The notes below the pieces were generated by a model that was not told the DNA's origin, did not search any database, and was given only the letters and a program-made list of their open reading frames with translations. 64,000 nucleotides of DNA from contig CAJNDT010001237.1 in the NCBI GenBank assembly GCA_905221615.1, positions 1 through 64,000 of the forward strand, read 5' to 3'. The stretch comes from Symbiodinium sp. CCMP2592 (Eukaryota; Sar; Dinophyceae; Suessiales; Symbiodiniaceae). The translations under genes and the position numbers were made by a program. This document shows positions 22,881 to 34,120 of the stretch, one piece after another (the stretch's first letter is position 1; the number at the start of each line of letters is the position of its first letter).

Positions 22881-22988
22881 TGTAGTAGAGTAGGTAGCCT
22901 TCAACCTTTTTTGGGGTAGTATCGTCCCTTTAACCCCTATATAACCAAACCGGTAAATTATTATTCCCATGATACCCGACAAGTAGGT
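22881..22988. mobile_element. Short repeat element, family C (GTAGTAGAGTAGGTAACC)
   Basis: It begins GTAGTAGAGTAGGTAGCC and ends GATACCCGACAAGTAGG. Copies at 23131, 38396, 40961 and 48301 share both ends, and the interior pairs AACCTTTTTGG with CCAAAAAGGTT in the better copies. Confidence 0.65.
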
Positions 22989-23130
22989 ATCAGGATTCTA
23001 TGGAGGCCCGCGCGTTGCACTGGCAAAGATGGGGTCTAGGGTTTCGGGGTGCAGGCTGCACGGGTGGAGGTTTTGGCCTGTAGGGTTCAGGATTGATTTG
23101 GGGTTTAGACTTGGGGTGTTGAGAGGGCAA

Positions 23131-23241
23131 CCTAGTAGTAGAGTAGGTAACCTTTAACCTTGTTTGGGTAGTATAGTCCCTATATAATCGCTATGTAACC
23201 AAAAAGGTTAACCTTCAGTTCCCCATGACACCCGACAAGTG
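23131..23241. mobile_element. Short repeat element, family C, second copy
   Basis: This copy has the same termini as 22881-22988, and the interior inverted pair AACCTTG...GG / CCAAAAAGGTTAACC is well preserved. Confidence 0.65.
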
Positions 23242-24223
23242 GGGCAACTATTGTGACAACTCTGTATTACTTGCTATTGTTGTAGGAACATCGGTCGGAA
23301 GGCCTCACCGCAAAAGGTTCCGAGCAATAGTGCGACTGATCTATCCAACATAGGGCCCCTAAGGATTAGAATAGGAAGCTTTGTGGTTTATACTAGGGGT
23401 CCTACAACGTAGACCGTGGGCGTGTTGATCGTTAGAACAGGGGCTTTGGGGGGTATATCATGCGACTTGTTCGTTTGCCCTCTGGCAGGTGGCAACTGCA
23501 GTTGTTCTACTCTCCGAACACGGCCTTTCTGCCACCGTTTGCAGTGGTTTAGGGTTATGTGGTTTGGGGGTTTCTGGGTTTAGCGTTGATGTCAAGTTCC
23601 GGCGAAATATCGGGAGAAGTGGGAAGAGTTCCTGAAAGTCTTACCACTGTGTCTCGCACTGCGATTCTTGCGGCGCGCTTGCAGGGAGGTCTGAGTGCAT
23701 TTCAGGGTGGCAAGGACTTGCCCGGCTACAGGGCACCCTGGGGCCTGAACGAAACACAGATCTTAAATTCGAGGTTTTGCCGGAAGGGCTTGGCCCGAGC
23801 AGTAAGTTGACTTGCCCTCATGTTCCTTGGCCTAACCTAACCACACGATGCCTCCTTACACAACCCTCGTGCCCACCTGCAGAGACGTCCACTTGCATTC
23901 CGCGTGTTGCAAAACATATATGGAGATGTACTTGTGATCCCCGTGAGGTGCGTCCTCCTCCACGGGTCGTGATGATGCAACACTCTTGGAACCCTAAATG
24001 CCCTGAAGTCCCACAGCTTCTAGAGCCCCAACAGCAAACAAAGCTTAGAACTGGAATCCTTGCTCATGCGGTCTCGTGCCATGGCGACTCCGTTCCTGGA
24101 AAGCCTTGGAGGCCCCTGACCTGTGCCTTGACATGAGGGCACTCTGGTGCCTCTGGGAGGGACGACGGGCGACGGGCTCCAACTCTGCGAGTTTGACGTA
24201 CAAAGCTCATACGTTGACTTGCA
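23242..24223. other. Upstream region of the 24224 gene
   Basis: No recognised repeat dominates. Telomere-like GGTTTAGGG pieces lie near 23545-23585. An upstream exon of the 24224 gene could be here but I could not define one. Confidence 0.35.
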
Positions 24224-25477
24224 ATGGCACGCAATGCCCTCGACATCTCACTGCCTACTCTTCGCAAAGACACGAAGAGGGCCAGACTGTCTGAGAGGGC
24301 TGAGGCTCAGGTGCAGGTGCATCCGTGGCTCATTCCGGTAAGGTCGATCCGGTTTACACACAACAGGATCTCCAATCATTTTGGACATCCAGAGACTCGC
24401 ACTTTTCAGGAGCTGGTGAGTGCTCTCAACGAAGGAAGCGTGGTCAGCCACACCGCAGAGTTCCTCCGCCTGGAGCTTTTCGCGTGGAAGGGGCAATATT
24501 TTTCCATCAACAACCGGCGGACGTATTGCCTTTGGAAGCATCAAGAAGAGAATCCTACAATCGATGTGCGCATCCATCCTTGGAAGGTTCATCAACCTCT
24601 GTCAGACGGCGACGACCTTCCGCGATACGAGAGCAAGGTGAACGACCTTTTCTGGAGGATGTTTTCAACATCGAGCGGTGGGCGTGAGGTGCTCATCGGG
24701 GGCCGGCCTGGCCAAGTTTACCGTCTCCCCTTGAAGCCCTTGCTGTTGCCACGCCCTCCTTCTTCCATTCTGGAGCATAACGAGATCGAAGATGAAGACG
24801 AGGACATCGTCAAAAAAGAGTTGGGTTTGGAAGAAGATGCTCCTTGCCTGGGCCTTGTCAACTTGCCCCAAAGTGGGTCAGTAACAGCTGGTGATGCAAC
24901 CAGCGCTCGTGAAGGCGCGGACTTGAAGCAAAGTGTGCAAGCGGACACTTTCTGTCTGCGTGATGTGCTCATGGAGAAGTTGCCCAAGCAGGCAAGCGGA
25001 CCCAGCGTTTGGTTCATTTGCCCACGGACCCCGTATGGAACCTCACTGGCGAACAAGGTAGAGCTTTTCTGGCGTCGGCATTGCGGAAAGGCGGCTGCAA
25101 AGCGTTTGTTGCCGGCTTTGACCAAGAATGCCATCGAGCGCCAGACTGTGAGGCAAGTGAAAGCAATCGTGGCATCCTCCACTGCAGCGCTGAAGTACGT
25201 CCGGGAGCTCAAGGGCATGCAGCTGCGGACATTTATGTTGGTGCCGTGCAAAGAAGATGCGGAACATCAACTCAAGTTGGTCCAGCAGATTCCAGCTTCT
25301 GCTGAGCTGGTGCTGTTGCCGCATCAGGCCTTGGAAGCAGACCGACAGATGGTCACCAAGCTGCAGGCAGCGACTGAGCGTGCGATTGCTGTGACGGTTC
25401 ACTGGGCCATTCCCGAAGGTCTCGAGGATTACACGATGCCAATCCATGACCGATGCCGCTGGCGCCTGGTAGCATAG
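24224..25477 (+). CDS. Hypothetical protein with ParB/sulfiredoxin-like N-terminal domain (417 aa)
   Basis: This is a single uninterrupted frame from ATG 24224 to TAG 25475-25477. Residues about 35-110 read PWLIPVRSIRFTHNRIS ... ELVSALNEGSVV ... KGQYFSINNRRTYCLW. This matches the ParB/sulfiredoxin fold pattern in which an 'I-R-x-T' strand is followed by a substrate loop and a Y-x-I-N-N-R-R strand. A predicted acidic linker (EIEDEDEDIVKKE) follows, then an alpha/beta C-terminal part of about 150 residues that I do not recognise. Similar single-domain proteins are, to my knowledge, common in dinoflagellate genomes, but their role is unknown. The start could lie in an upstream exon. Function in nucleotide or phosphate chemistry would be a guess. 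Confidence 0.75.
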   Translation: MARNALDISLPTLRKDTKRARLSERAEAQVQVHPWLIPVRSIRFTHNRISNHFGHPETRTFQELVSALNEGSVVSHTAEFLRLELFAWKGQYFSINNRRTYCLWKHQEENPTIDVRIHPWKVHQPLSDGDDLPRYESKVNDLFWRMFSTSSGGREVLIGGRPGQVYRLPLKPLLLPRPPSSILEHNEIEDEDEDIVKKELGLEEDAPCLGLVNLPQSGSVTAGDATSAREGADLKQSVQADTFCLRDVLMEKLPKQASGPSVWFICPRTPYGTSLANKVELFWRRHCGKAAAKRLLPALTKNAIERQTVRQVKAIVASSTAALKYVRELKGMQLRTFMLVPCKEDAEHQLKLVQQIPASAELVLLPHQALEADRQMVTKLQAATERAIAVTVHWAIPEGLEDYTMPIHDRCRWRLVA

Positions 25478-25769
25478 AAAATGCGAGCAGAGAAGCTGCA
25501 GACAGTTCAGCAAGAGTTGCAAACCCCCAAGCTCTATCGGCCCGTCAAGCCCAGCTTGCGCTAGGTGACTCTCCTGAGTTGTGGGCGTTCGTTGCCACGG
25601 CATCACGTGCGAGCATGCAAGGAGCCCCGACTGAAGATGTGACCCAAGGCTGTCAGCCTGTCGAGTTACGGTCTCGAAGCTACATTGCTTCAGCTTGCAA
25701 AGCTTGGATTTCAATCCCCTTTGCACTGAAAGTTCACCACCATCGTAAGGTTTCCACAAAATCAAGGCA

Positions 25770-25980
25770 CTCACAAACACACACACACACACACACACAC
25801 CCACACACGCACACACACACACACACACACACAGACACACACACACACACACGCACACGCACATGCACATGCACACACGCGCACCGCCCGCACCCACGCG
25901 CGCCCCGCACACGCACGCGCGCGCAGGCATACATGCTTGCACATACGCAGTACATACATACATACACACATACATACATG
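25770..25980. repeat. CA/GT dinucleotide microsatellite with CATA end
   Basis: About 200 bases of (CA)n with CG-containing interruptions change to CATA tetramers near 25950. Open frames across it are repeat artefacts. Confidence 0.95.
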
Positions 25981-26038
25981 GGGACACTCCGCAAGACAGG
26001 CCTGTCATGTACACGATTCACGCCTTTGCCTCCGGCAG

Positions 26039-26205
26039 GATACCAGTCGACTCTCCGCAGCAGCCTCCGGAACCGGTGCGCGGAGGCGATGCTGGGAGTG
26101 CACAGTGTTCTGTCCCAGATCGGCAATGGCTTGTGGATGCTCATCAAAGACCAAAGGTGCTGGAAACGGTTTGGCTCCATGGTGTTTGGTATTTCGGTTG
26201 CATGA
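26039..26205 (+). CDS. Candidate 3'-terminal exon (YQSTLRSSLRNRCAEAM...)
   Basis: A strong acceptor (GCCTTTGCCTCCGGCAG) precedes the frame YQSTLRSSLRNRCAEAML, then GVHSVLSQIGNGLWMLIKD, ending at TGA 26203-26205, 54 codons. Amphipathic helices are likely. It may be a second exon linked to the gene ending at 25477 only if that stop is bypassed by splicing. A second frame over the same bases is also open but less helix-like. Confidence 0.4.
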
Positions 26206-26240
26206 TTCAGCGCGGTTTTAGGATGACCGCATTGCATTAG

Positions 26241-26339
26241 AGCATCGTCGTCATCGACATCTTCGTCAACATTGCCATGCTCATCGTCGGGCTCCTGCTG
26301 ATAGCTAGAAATCGCGAGGGACATTCTTGTATGTTTTGA
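26241..26339 (+). CDS. Candidate exon with one transmembrane helix
   Basis: The acceptor CATTGCATTAG is followed by SIVVIDIFVNIAMLIVGLLL then IARNREGHSCMF and a TGA at 26337-26339. The 20-residue hydrophobic run followed by Arg is a textbook membrane anchor. No family assigned. The reverse strand has an acidic open frame that I consider its shadow. Confidence 0.4.
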   Translation, partial: SIVVIDIFVNIAMLIVGLLLIARNREGHSCMF

Positions 26340-28158
26340 CGTTAAACCGTCCATTAAACCCTGCGCAAACAGTGAACGATCTTACATTCCGTCGAATCCC
26401 TGCAGTGTATATCATGATGCCAGGAGTTGCCCAGCCATGCAATCCCACAGCGGCTCGCGATTCTGGACGGGGGGTGTCGGGTAAAGGGTTTAATTCGATG
26501 CTTCGGACTTGGAGTTCGGATTGTATCTTTCTGTCAAGCGGGTTTCTTTGTCTTTCATTTCATTTCTCATTCTCGCTCCCTAGCCCCTTCAAAGTTATTC
26601 CGTTGTTGTCTCACGGTCAACGGTCAACTCCTGCTCTCTCTTTCTGGGTTTGCGTTTCCGGCTATCTTTCGGCTTTCTTGGACGGTAAAAGTTGTCCTTG
26701 GTCAAACTGTTAAATTTTTGTTTGTTCTCCCAAGCCGGCAGCTTTGCAGGATTGTCGTCACTAAACCCGGAAAGTGGGACTCCGGGTGTTGTCACACCCT
26801 GAACCGGCAACAGCTTCAAACATTTCGAAGCAAATCACCTGAACTCTGCTAAGTTTTTGAGGAGGAATCATTTGTGGCCAAAAAACCCCAATACTTAAAA
26901 TCTCCATTCGAGGGTCCATGTGCGGAGGATGGCCTTCCCCTTTTGCCCAGTGGAAAAATCGATCGACAGAAGTTGCTGGCAGGCCGACGGGCTCCAGCGA
27001 CATGCATAAGGTAGAAGCCCGTTCAAAGGGTTCAAGGTTTTAAACAAGCAGGTTTCAGGAAGAAGGGATTCAAGCCCAGCATTTGCGAGGTAGTGTTGGA
27101 TCCCAGATCTGGGATCGCAACTGTCTGCTGGGTTTAATGCCCGGAAGCATTGTGTTTTGCTTGGTGAGGCCCTTAAATTACTATCAGCCGCCTTCGCTCG
27201 CGATAGCCTTCATTGTAGTGCCAGATCGTTTGACACCGACTTCGGACGTTAAACAAACTTTGTTCGGTACATGTCCAACATCTTCCCTATCCAGAAATTG
27301 GAAAGATCAGTCCTTCAGGGCAGCCATTCGGAGAGCCCGGTACTTTTTGATGAAGGGATAATCGGAATATACCGGAAGTTTAGGGCTTCACATCACGATT
27401 TGAGGTATATAGCTTAGTTAATTTGGAGGTCTTCCTGATGTGATTTACGGTATTGAAGGAGTTGGGCTTTTTAAAGACGTTGGGACTTAGTAACTTTACG
27501 GTTTCCTGGAATGGTTCTACAATTGACTATAACCTTGTTTACCAAGTTCTCTAGTCCTTCGAGCAGAGTTTTGGCATTCCGACATGCCGACTCGGCTGCC
27601 CGTTTTGTTGGCCTGCCGTCTTTGGACATATCCTTTGCATGACCTTGTCGGCGGTTGCTGTTTCTTTCAGTTTGACATCAAACACTGAAACCCTTAAACG
27701 CTTGACAGACCCCAACCCCAAAACCGTAAACCGGGACAGTAAGCCCAGGCTAGTGCAAGTTTTCAGGTCCGCCACCACCGCCCCTTGCCGATGCCACTGC
27801 CAAGATTTCCTTGACGGAGGTGCGCCATTGATGAACACCCCAACATGGAAAGAAGGTACCCCAGAGGCCAATTTCAAACCTTTGTTGCGATGGCTCGATT
27901 GTTTCTGGCAACCTACTGGGTTTGGGATACCCATAAGATGCTTGCAAGCAAAAGTAGCCGAACCAAAGGTACCGCAAGCAGTTGCACTCGGAAGACCACG
28001 ACGACGGCTTGAAATGGCAGCATCATGATCAACATTGACACAACTAAAGATGAATTGCACGCTTTCATACAGCCCTGCAAAGACAAGCACCCGGCTAAGC
28101 CAAAGACACAGCGCGAGCTAGCTGCGAAATCCTACGCAATGGACATGAAAGCTCGTAG
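26340..28158. other. Mostly non-coding
   Basis: T-rich sequence at 26520-26740 looks intronic. A possible short terminal exon lies after a TTTTCAG acceptor near 27764 (PPPPPLADATAKISLTEVRH, stop). I see no other supported feature. Confidence 0.35.
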
Positions 28159-28342
28159 AATCTCACCGCAACGGAGGTGGAAGGATCGCTTCGGCAGACG
28201 GTGGCTGAACTGGTGGAACGAGCCACCGGTGTGGCGGTGGAGGTCTGGGTCAGAAACATCAAGCCTTCTTGGATCGTGATGGTTCAGGAGGTTACGGAAT
28301 ATGCCGAGGCCACCTTCAGAGTTGCACCAGATGCATTACATC
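28159..28342 (+). CDS. Candidate internal exon (SLRQTVAELVERATGVAVEVW...)
   Basis: The exon is bounded by an acceptor GCTCGTAG and a donor GTGAGT at 28343. The 61 codons read TATEVEGSLRQTVAELVERA, TGVAVEVWVRNIKP and VQEVTEYAEATFRVAP. The helix followed by 'G-V-x-V-x-V-x-V' strands resembles small repeat units in secreted or membrane proteins, but I cannot name a family. In-frame TAG ends just at the acceptor, which supports the boundary. Confidence 0.5.
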
Positions 28343-28733
28343 GTGAGTTGCATCATTGTTGTTGTGTTTCTGCCCATGAGTCCAAGTCGTGGTGCTTTCT
28401 ATTCTGCTTGTGGTCATTATCACGACTTGCCCCAACTTGTGCCCGACCGGTCCCTCAGCACGCCACCTTGCAAACCATGAAGCCATTCGTTCCAGGGTCG
28501 CACTTCTAAGCCTCACGCGGTACCCCGAGAAGCTTTTTTGCACAACCCCGAAACACGGAAACAGTGACGAAATTCTGATAGCCTTAATCCCGGGGTAGAC
28601 ATCCCATACTCAACGCTCCTCGTTTCAGAGCATGCGATGATTTGCCGAAATCCGTGCATCCGTGCCACCAAGAAGCCCGCCCGCGCCGTGGACTTCTTAA
28701 GCTAACACTTCCCAGGTCCTAGCTGAAACTGCG

Positions 28734-28789
28734 ACGGTGTCGTGTACGCATGAAGGAAAACTACAACGGTGTCGTGTACGCATGAAGGA
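28734..28789. repeat. 24-bp tandem direct repeat
   Basis: A 24-base unit (ACGGTGTCGTGTACGCATGA...) occurs at 28734-28757 and 28766-28789, period 32. Confidence 0.8.
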
Positions 28790-29017
28790 TCTCATGCAGC
28801 ATGATGAAAATCACACTTACTTTCTAGAATAGTTTAGGCAAGCCTGACAAGAGACAAGGTCCATCCACCGCTGCTCCACCTGATTCAACCGAGCACAAGC
28901 CTGTCAACCCTTAGCCCTAAGCAACCCGAAGCCTCATAACTTCATAAAGGGTAATCCCTTCGCGCCAGAGCTTCGTCGCCAACCCTAAACCCAAAACCCT
29001 AAACACCCTAAACCTAG

Positions 29018-29063
29018 CTCTCGAAAGGACTCGGAAGAGCTGACTGCGCTGGGCATCGACTCG
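29018..29063 (+). CDS. Candidate 46-nt internal exon
   Basis: It follows CCCTAAACCTAG, so the acceptor is formed by telomere-like sequence, and precedes donor GTGAGT at 29064. It encodes SRKDSEELTALGIDS. It is short, so support is limited. Confidence 0.3.
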
Positions 29064-29184
29064 GTGAGTGCCTTCGGCTTCAGCAAGAGAGGAGGGAAGA
29101 GGGATCAGAAGAGGAACCTAATGAGGTTGCAAGCGGGGGTGTGAGCTAAACTGGACTTAGGATTATTCAATGGCTCGAATTCAG

Positions 29185-29274
29185 GGCTTCTCCCCAGAGT
29201 TCTCTGACAACGCTGGCCTGGAGACCCCCGAGCTCGCGCCAGCCGTCCGTAGCCTGTGGGCCTTCACTTCAACA
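29185..29274 (+). CDS. Candidate 90-nt internal exon
   Basis: It lies between acceptor CGAATTCAG and donor GTAAGA at 29275. The thirty codons read GFSPEFSDNAGLETPELAPA and continue VRSLWAFTST. The length is a multiple of three, so both introns are phase 0. Confidence 0.38.
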
Positions 29275-29361
29275 GTAAGAAGAAGAATTAAACTGATCAG
29301 AATAGCCAGAACACAAAACTTTGCTAGTGCAAATGCTGATACGTTCTTCCCTGTGTTTCAG

Positions 29362-29470
29362 GTGCTGTGCCTCTTGCAGAACTGCTGTCCACAAGCATTC
29401 TGCACGGTGCCGCGGTGCCTCTGGAAGACCTCTATGTGCCTTCCTGAGACTCTCCGGGCTTGCGAGAAAG
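29362..29470 (+). CDS. Candidate exon after a strong acceptor
   Basis: The acceptor TTCCCTGTGTTTCAG is excellent. The frame matching a phase-0 junction with 29274 reads VLCLLQNCCPQAF. A different frame reads AVPLAELLSTSILHGAAVPL then EDLYVPS and a stop, and looks more protein-like. The frame is therefore unresolved and the end is approximate. Confidence 0.35.
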
Positions 29471-29529
29471 GTGCCAGGGTCAGAAAGCTGCGAATGAGGC
29501 ACAGAAGGAGCCAGCACAAGGACATGTAA

Positions 29530-30321
29530 CATAATAGAATACAGTATAATATTCAGTAATGTACTGCAATGAACATGTTGTAATACATTACAAGAATATC
29601 ATCTAGTAAAAAAGACTAATGAACGGTATAGTCCAAAAGCTTGAAGCGGTGAGAGAGCATCGGAACGCAGCAGAGTTCTTGTGGCTCTTCGGAGTGCGAG
29701 TGTTTAGGGAGCAGTCCATCACGGTAAGTCAAGCCACGCCATGCATCTCGAGAAGCCATCAGTAGAGCTGCGGATAGCATGGTAGCGCACAGAAAAATCG
29801 GGACACTCGGGTTTAGGATTCTGTGAATGCCAGGGTTGGGACTTGGAGAAGTTAAGCCCCTGAGCCTGAGCACCCATGCGCAGACTGGGGGGTTCTTGTG
29901 CATTGGGGATCCATTGTAGATCCCACGGCTTCTTGTAAGACCCTTAAGAAGAACCCATCAGAGTGGCAGCTTATCTCTTTCATTTTGTAAGAAGTGTGCT
30001 GTCTCAGTTGTCCGTAACGTGGAAGCGGTCCCTGTACCGTGCGGGTGCACCCTGAGCACTGTGCCACAATGATATATGGCTCCCCAAAAATGGGATACTC
30101 CTAGTCTTCCGACCACTATATGTTGCCCCTCCTAACTGCAAAGAGCCCCCCAGAAGCGAAGATGTGACGGAGGCCCGCTCCAAGAAGAGAATACCGGAGG
30201 AAGGAAGTGAATCCGTGGTTCAATTAGTTCTCTGCTTGTAGTTCCAATAGTCTGGTAGAGCATTCCACCAAAGGCAGCTCCCACATTCCCCCTGGTTTGC
30301 GCTGTTTAGGTCTACAGCACG
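29530..30321. other. No supported gene
   Basis: AT-rich at 29530-29620, then unremarkable sequence. No recognisable repeat or exon. Confidence 0.35.
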
Positions 30322-30648
30322 ATGGCTTCGCTCTGCGTCTACTTGGAAGGCACGGTTTTCCTGCAAGCGAGGCCTATCATCAGAAGCCCCGAAATAGGTA
30401 AAAGTCCAAGTCAAACGCGCGCTGGTTTGCCCCGAGCCCCTAAACCGTACTTCAACTTACCGCCCGCGAAGTTTCGAAGGGCTCTCTCAGACATCGCGGC
30501 CGGGTCCCACCGACACCGACACCAGCTTCCAGAGTTGCGATGCATCTTCACAACTTTAGAAACACGAGCTCCGCACAGATTGCTTCCCACGGCTGCCAGT
30601 CTGCAGATGGCATTCTGGAGCCAGGGTTTCTGGAAGCGCTTCATGTAG
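30322..30648 (+). CDS. Hypothetical small ORF (108 aa)
   Basis: The frame begins MASLCVYLEGTVFLQARPI and stays open to TAG at 30646-30648. A donor-like GTAAAA at 30398 and an acceptor-like GCGAAG near 30470 suggest it may be two exons, read in the same frame. Basic residues dominate the second half (FRRALSDIAAGSHRHRH). No family recognised. Confidence 0.3.
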   Translation: MASLCVYLEGTVFLQARPIIRSPEIGKSPSQTRAGLPRAPKPYFNLPPAKFRRALSDIAAGSHRHRHQLPELRCIFTTLETRAPHRLLPTAASLQMAFWSQGFWKRFM

Positions 30649-30782
30649 AAGCCTAACTCAATAAGCAATACTGCTCACTGCTCCTCAAACACTTTCTCTT
30701 GTAACTACACTGCAGTCTACGGTAGCCCGAAAGCCTCTTCAAGCTCAGGCACCCTGACTACGAGCTGCCCAGGAACCAATCT

Positions 30783-30883
30783 GAGAGTTTCCGAAAATAG
30801 GGGACCCTAATATAGCACCCGAAATAGTAGGATCCTTATTTTAAGGACCTCAAGTAAGGTACCCCTTGTTTTCGGAAACTCCC
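30783..30883. mobile_element. MITE-like element, family A
   Basis: The ends GAGAGTTTCCGAAAATAGGGG and TTTTCGGAAACTCCC are inverted repeats. The interior has GGATCCTTATTTTAAGGACC like the other copies. Confidence 0.8.
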
Positions 30884-31135
30884 ATCTGGCATCTCCTAAG
30901 CCGAGGAGCCGACTTCCCAGACCCCCTTTGGAGAATCCAAAAAGTAGATCCCTTAATGGGGCTTCCTATAGAATAAATGTACCCTTGGTAGTATAAGGCC
31001 CCAAATTAGGGTATCTACTTTTCTAGATCCTCCCGGGGGTCTGGGTTTTCCACGAAGCCTTAAGAGATGCCCAGGAACCCGAAGGCATCCGTTGAAGGCC
31101 CACTCCGTAAGAGTGTTGAACCGGAGTCCCAAAAA

Positions 31136-31236
31136 GGAGTTTCCGAAAATTAGGGGTTACCTTATTTGGGGCCTTTATAATCAGGATCCTATTATTTAGG
31201 GTATTCTATTCGGGTCCCCTATTTTCGGAAACTCCC
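31136..31236. mobile_element. MITE-like element, family A
   Basis: The ends GGAGTTTCCGAAAATTAGGGG and TTTTCGGAAACTCCC are inverted repeats, only about 250 bp from the preceding copy. The interior TTTATAATCAGGATCC is conserved. Confidence 0.8.
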
Positions 31237-31304
31237 AGAACAGATCAGACATGTGGGCCATCCGAGCTGGAGTACATCGAAACGGATACGACATACTTAA
31301 GAAC

Positions 31305-31492
31305 CTTGAGCTGCTACAGCTAGACTCCTCGAAGAACTCGGCCCCCAGGGGGCCACAAAAATGTGTGCCTTGTTGAGCCATGGTTTCGATGGATTTGGTC
31401 GTTGCCTCAAAAAGTGTTGTGACTTGGGGTGAGCGGCATGGTAGATCGAAATATTCCAAGAAGGCAAACATGCATCGAGAATCGGTACCCAT
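31305..31492 (-). CDS. Candidate minus-strand exon
   Basis: The minus-strand frame reads MGTDSRCMFAFLEYFDLPCR, then TTLFEATTKSIETMAQQGTH and FCGPLGAEFFEE. Composition is protein-like. Boundaries are approximate and no clear splice pair was found; a plus-strand frame over the same bases is open too. Confidence 0.25.
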
Positions 31493-31614
31493 TTCATGCC
31501 AAGTTGCATTCTTTCGACGCGCCGCACTGATGGTTAAGATCTCAGATCAGGATACGATTTTAGGAACGTCATGAGGTCCTACGGGTCCTATGATTTTGAC
31601 CGGTGCCCGAAACC

Positions 31615-31815
31615 CTAGAAACACAAAGCCCAAAACCCCAGAGGTTTGGCCTCTTTATGGGTGTTTCCGAAGATTAGGTCCCAAAGCCTGAAACCCTGAA
31701 CCCGCAACCCTCAAACCCTAGCCCGACGACCCCCAAAACCCTCAACCGAACCCTTAAACCCCAAAGCCTTAAACCTTAAACCTTTAAGCCCTAAACTTAA
31801 ACCCCTAAACCCCAA
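31615..31815. repeat. Degenerate CCCTAAA telomere-type tract
   Basis: CCCTAAA and variants (CCTTAAA, CCCAAAG) recur, in the C-rich orientation on the plus strand. It is interstitial and degenerate, not a chromosome end. Confidence 0.75.
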
Positions 31816-33400
31816 AGCCCCAAAAAACCGCAGTTGAGCTACTGTGCTCTCAGTCCGAAAAGCACCGAAACTCGAAAACCCCTTCATTGAGGAATCTTAG
31901 ATTGCACAGGGAACCCCGATAAGAATTAATGTATTTCCTTTGATTCGTATCCGGGCTAGAGATCCCTATATAGACATGTTAAGCAGCCTTGATAAGAATT
32001 AAGGTATATTCCTGAATTACGGGATTTTGCAGTGTCTGGGCAGGTCGCCTTGAGGACATTGGGACTTCGAAGAGGCCTCGGCTTAGGGTTTACTTTGGTG
32101 GGTTCCTTCTGATAACTATAGTATAACGTATGGTTGGGTTCCTTCTCAACGGGTCCATAAGGATTACTAGAAGGGCTAGTGTAGGGGGTTTAGTAGGGGG
32201 CCTTAAGACTTACCAATACTGTTGCCTGCATGGGATGCTCAGAAAGCCCTACACCCTACGATTCCTTAAAGGGTGCGTTAAAGGGCTCCTTAAGGGGGGT
32301 TCTACAAGGGGGGTTGGGGTTGCTCAACGGATCATGGGACATTGTAACTAGGCTTACAACTAGGGAACTACACTTATAGCTGTTTCTACTCCCAATTGTG
32401 TGGCATTTAAAAACCAACCTTACTAACTTTCCCAACGCGTCGTAAGCCCAACCTTGGGTAAGTGCACCAGGCAGGATCGAAGGAAAGCAAGCAACGAAAC
32501 TTGCGGCAATATAGGGGCTTTAATGATTAGAAAATGCGTTTGGGACATATTGTACTATAACTATAATATGGAACCCCAAACTAATCGTATTTTTCTTCTG
32601 ACGGACTGTAGTGCCTCGAGGGGCGCGTCCCACCAAATAGTATTGGTAACTATTTAGGCCCCTATGTTAAGTTAATAGGTGGGTTCCTGGGTTCCATCCG
32701 AACATGGTTTTAGCAGGTTGGTTCTAAGGGTCAAGGTGCCGCAGGAAAACTACACGTGAGTTTTGGAAGGTGTCAGCAATCATGTAGATTGGCAAGTTTT
32801 TTGAGGGGCACGCGCAAATGCCAAAATGGCACAGAATGCAAATTTGGAGCTTGGGGAGGGCACAGAATAGCCGTGAATAGCCCGAAACAATCAAATTGTC
32901 CTACAAAGTTAAAATCTGGTGTTCTGCTGGTGCCTCGATAACGTGAACAAAAAGGGCAAATTTGGTGGACTTTGAATGACCATCTAACCGGAACGCGGGC
33001 TGGAAGGATCCAAAATGGCCAGAACTGCAGTTCCACAGCTCGCGCTGTGGCGCGACGCACAGGTGCAACTGCAATCGCCCTGCCGCAGCCCGCACGGGCC
33101 GAGTGTGGGCGCCGAATTCATTCGAATCGCGCTGGGCCGTGGTGGTGCCATTTTTTGGAGTGTGTCCGGAACGAAACCGTACTCTCGCCACAGTCGCGCA
33201 CTTTCCCTATATCCTTCAATGGCTATAGACGGTAATAATATTATAGTACCTAATGTAGAAGATGGGCTCCTCGAGGCTCCTCGGTGTGATTGAGGCGCGC
33301 GCTTCCGCCACCGAAATCCTGCTGCCGCGGTGTCGCGCATGCTTTTGGAAGCATCGACGCTGGCATGAGATAAAACATCAAAGAACTAACACCATTCATA
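31816..33400. other. Non-coding, decayed short repeats
   Basis: GATAAGAATTAATGTAT-like phrases recur near 31920 and 31993. Weak relatives of families B and D lie around 32200-32660. I found no supported exon. Confidence 0.35.
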
Positions 33401-33409
33401 CGTTCTTTA

Positions 33410-33765
33410 CTTATGACTTATGAGGTAGTAGAGTATAGTACAAGAGGGTATAATATAGCTACTCTAGTAGAGTATATTATGTTCTTTACCTATGAAGTGT
33501 TTTGGATGTCCCCTGGATGTGAAGTCAACGCGTGTGGGTACGTTTGTGTGTGTGAGTGTGTGCGCACTACCTCAGGTTGGCCTGCCGCCTCGGGTGTGTT
33601 GTTAGGTGTACTGCTATTATAGTAGTATTATTACAGTATTATTCTTCTTATAGTATTATAGTATTATTATTATCATAATTTTATAGTATTCTTATTACTT
33701 TTGTACTATAGTAGTCTTATTATAGTATTATTCTTAATAAAGCATTATTATTAGTATTTTAGCTT
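33410..33765. repeat. AT-rich TAGTATTAT-type low-complexity tract
   Basis: Repeated TATAGTATTATTAT and GTAGAGTATA motifs, with a GT-rich patch at 33537-33565. No coding character. Confidence 0.7.
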
Positions 33766-33865
33766 TGTGTTTTTTGAGAGTTTTGACTTTGTGACTGCGA
33801 GGTAAGAAAGCAGCCTCAAGCCTAAACGCTACACGAGTCTAGATTTTCGACTGCCCAAGTATTCC

Positions 33866-34120
33866 TTGAGGTCCAGCACCGGACGGCGCTATGCCGAGAT
33901 CAAGAAGGGCGCACAGCTTAGTCTTGGAGCCTTCCCGCGTTTTTTTGTCCGGAAGTTTCTGATTTTGTCAGTGGGGTGCATGGCGTTTCCATTGCAGTTT
34001 GCGTCGCATAGGACTTCAGGCGTGTTGGTTGAGCTGCACATTCGCAGGCTTCCAGGCCAACCCTCAGTCTATCGAATCTCGCATTGCAGTTTCCAAGGTG
34101 TGCAAGAGGCATGCACTTGA
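33866..34120. other. Possible exon remnant, unresolved
   Basis: The plus strand reads RSSTGRRYAEIKKGAQLSLG early in this span and stays open to 34118. Splice sites are weak and no family is recognised, so I do not call a CDS. Confidence 0.2.

Noticed and set aside
25734-26014. Cys/Val-rich minus-strand frame through the CA microsatellite
   Set aside because: It is the antisense reading of (CA)n repeats.
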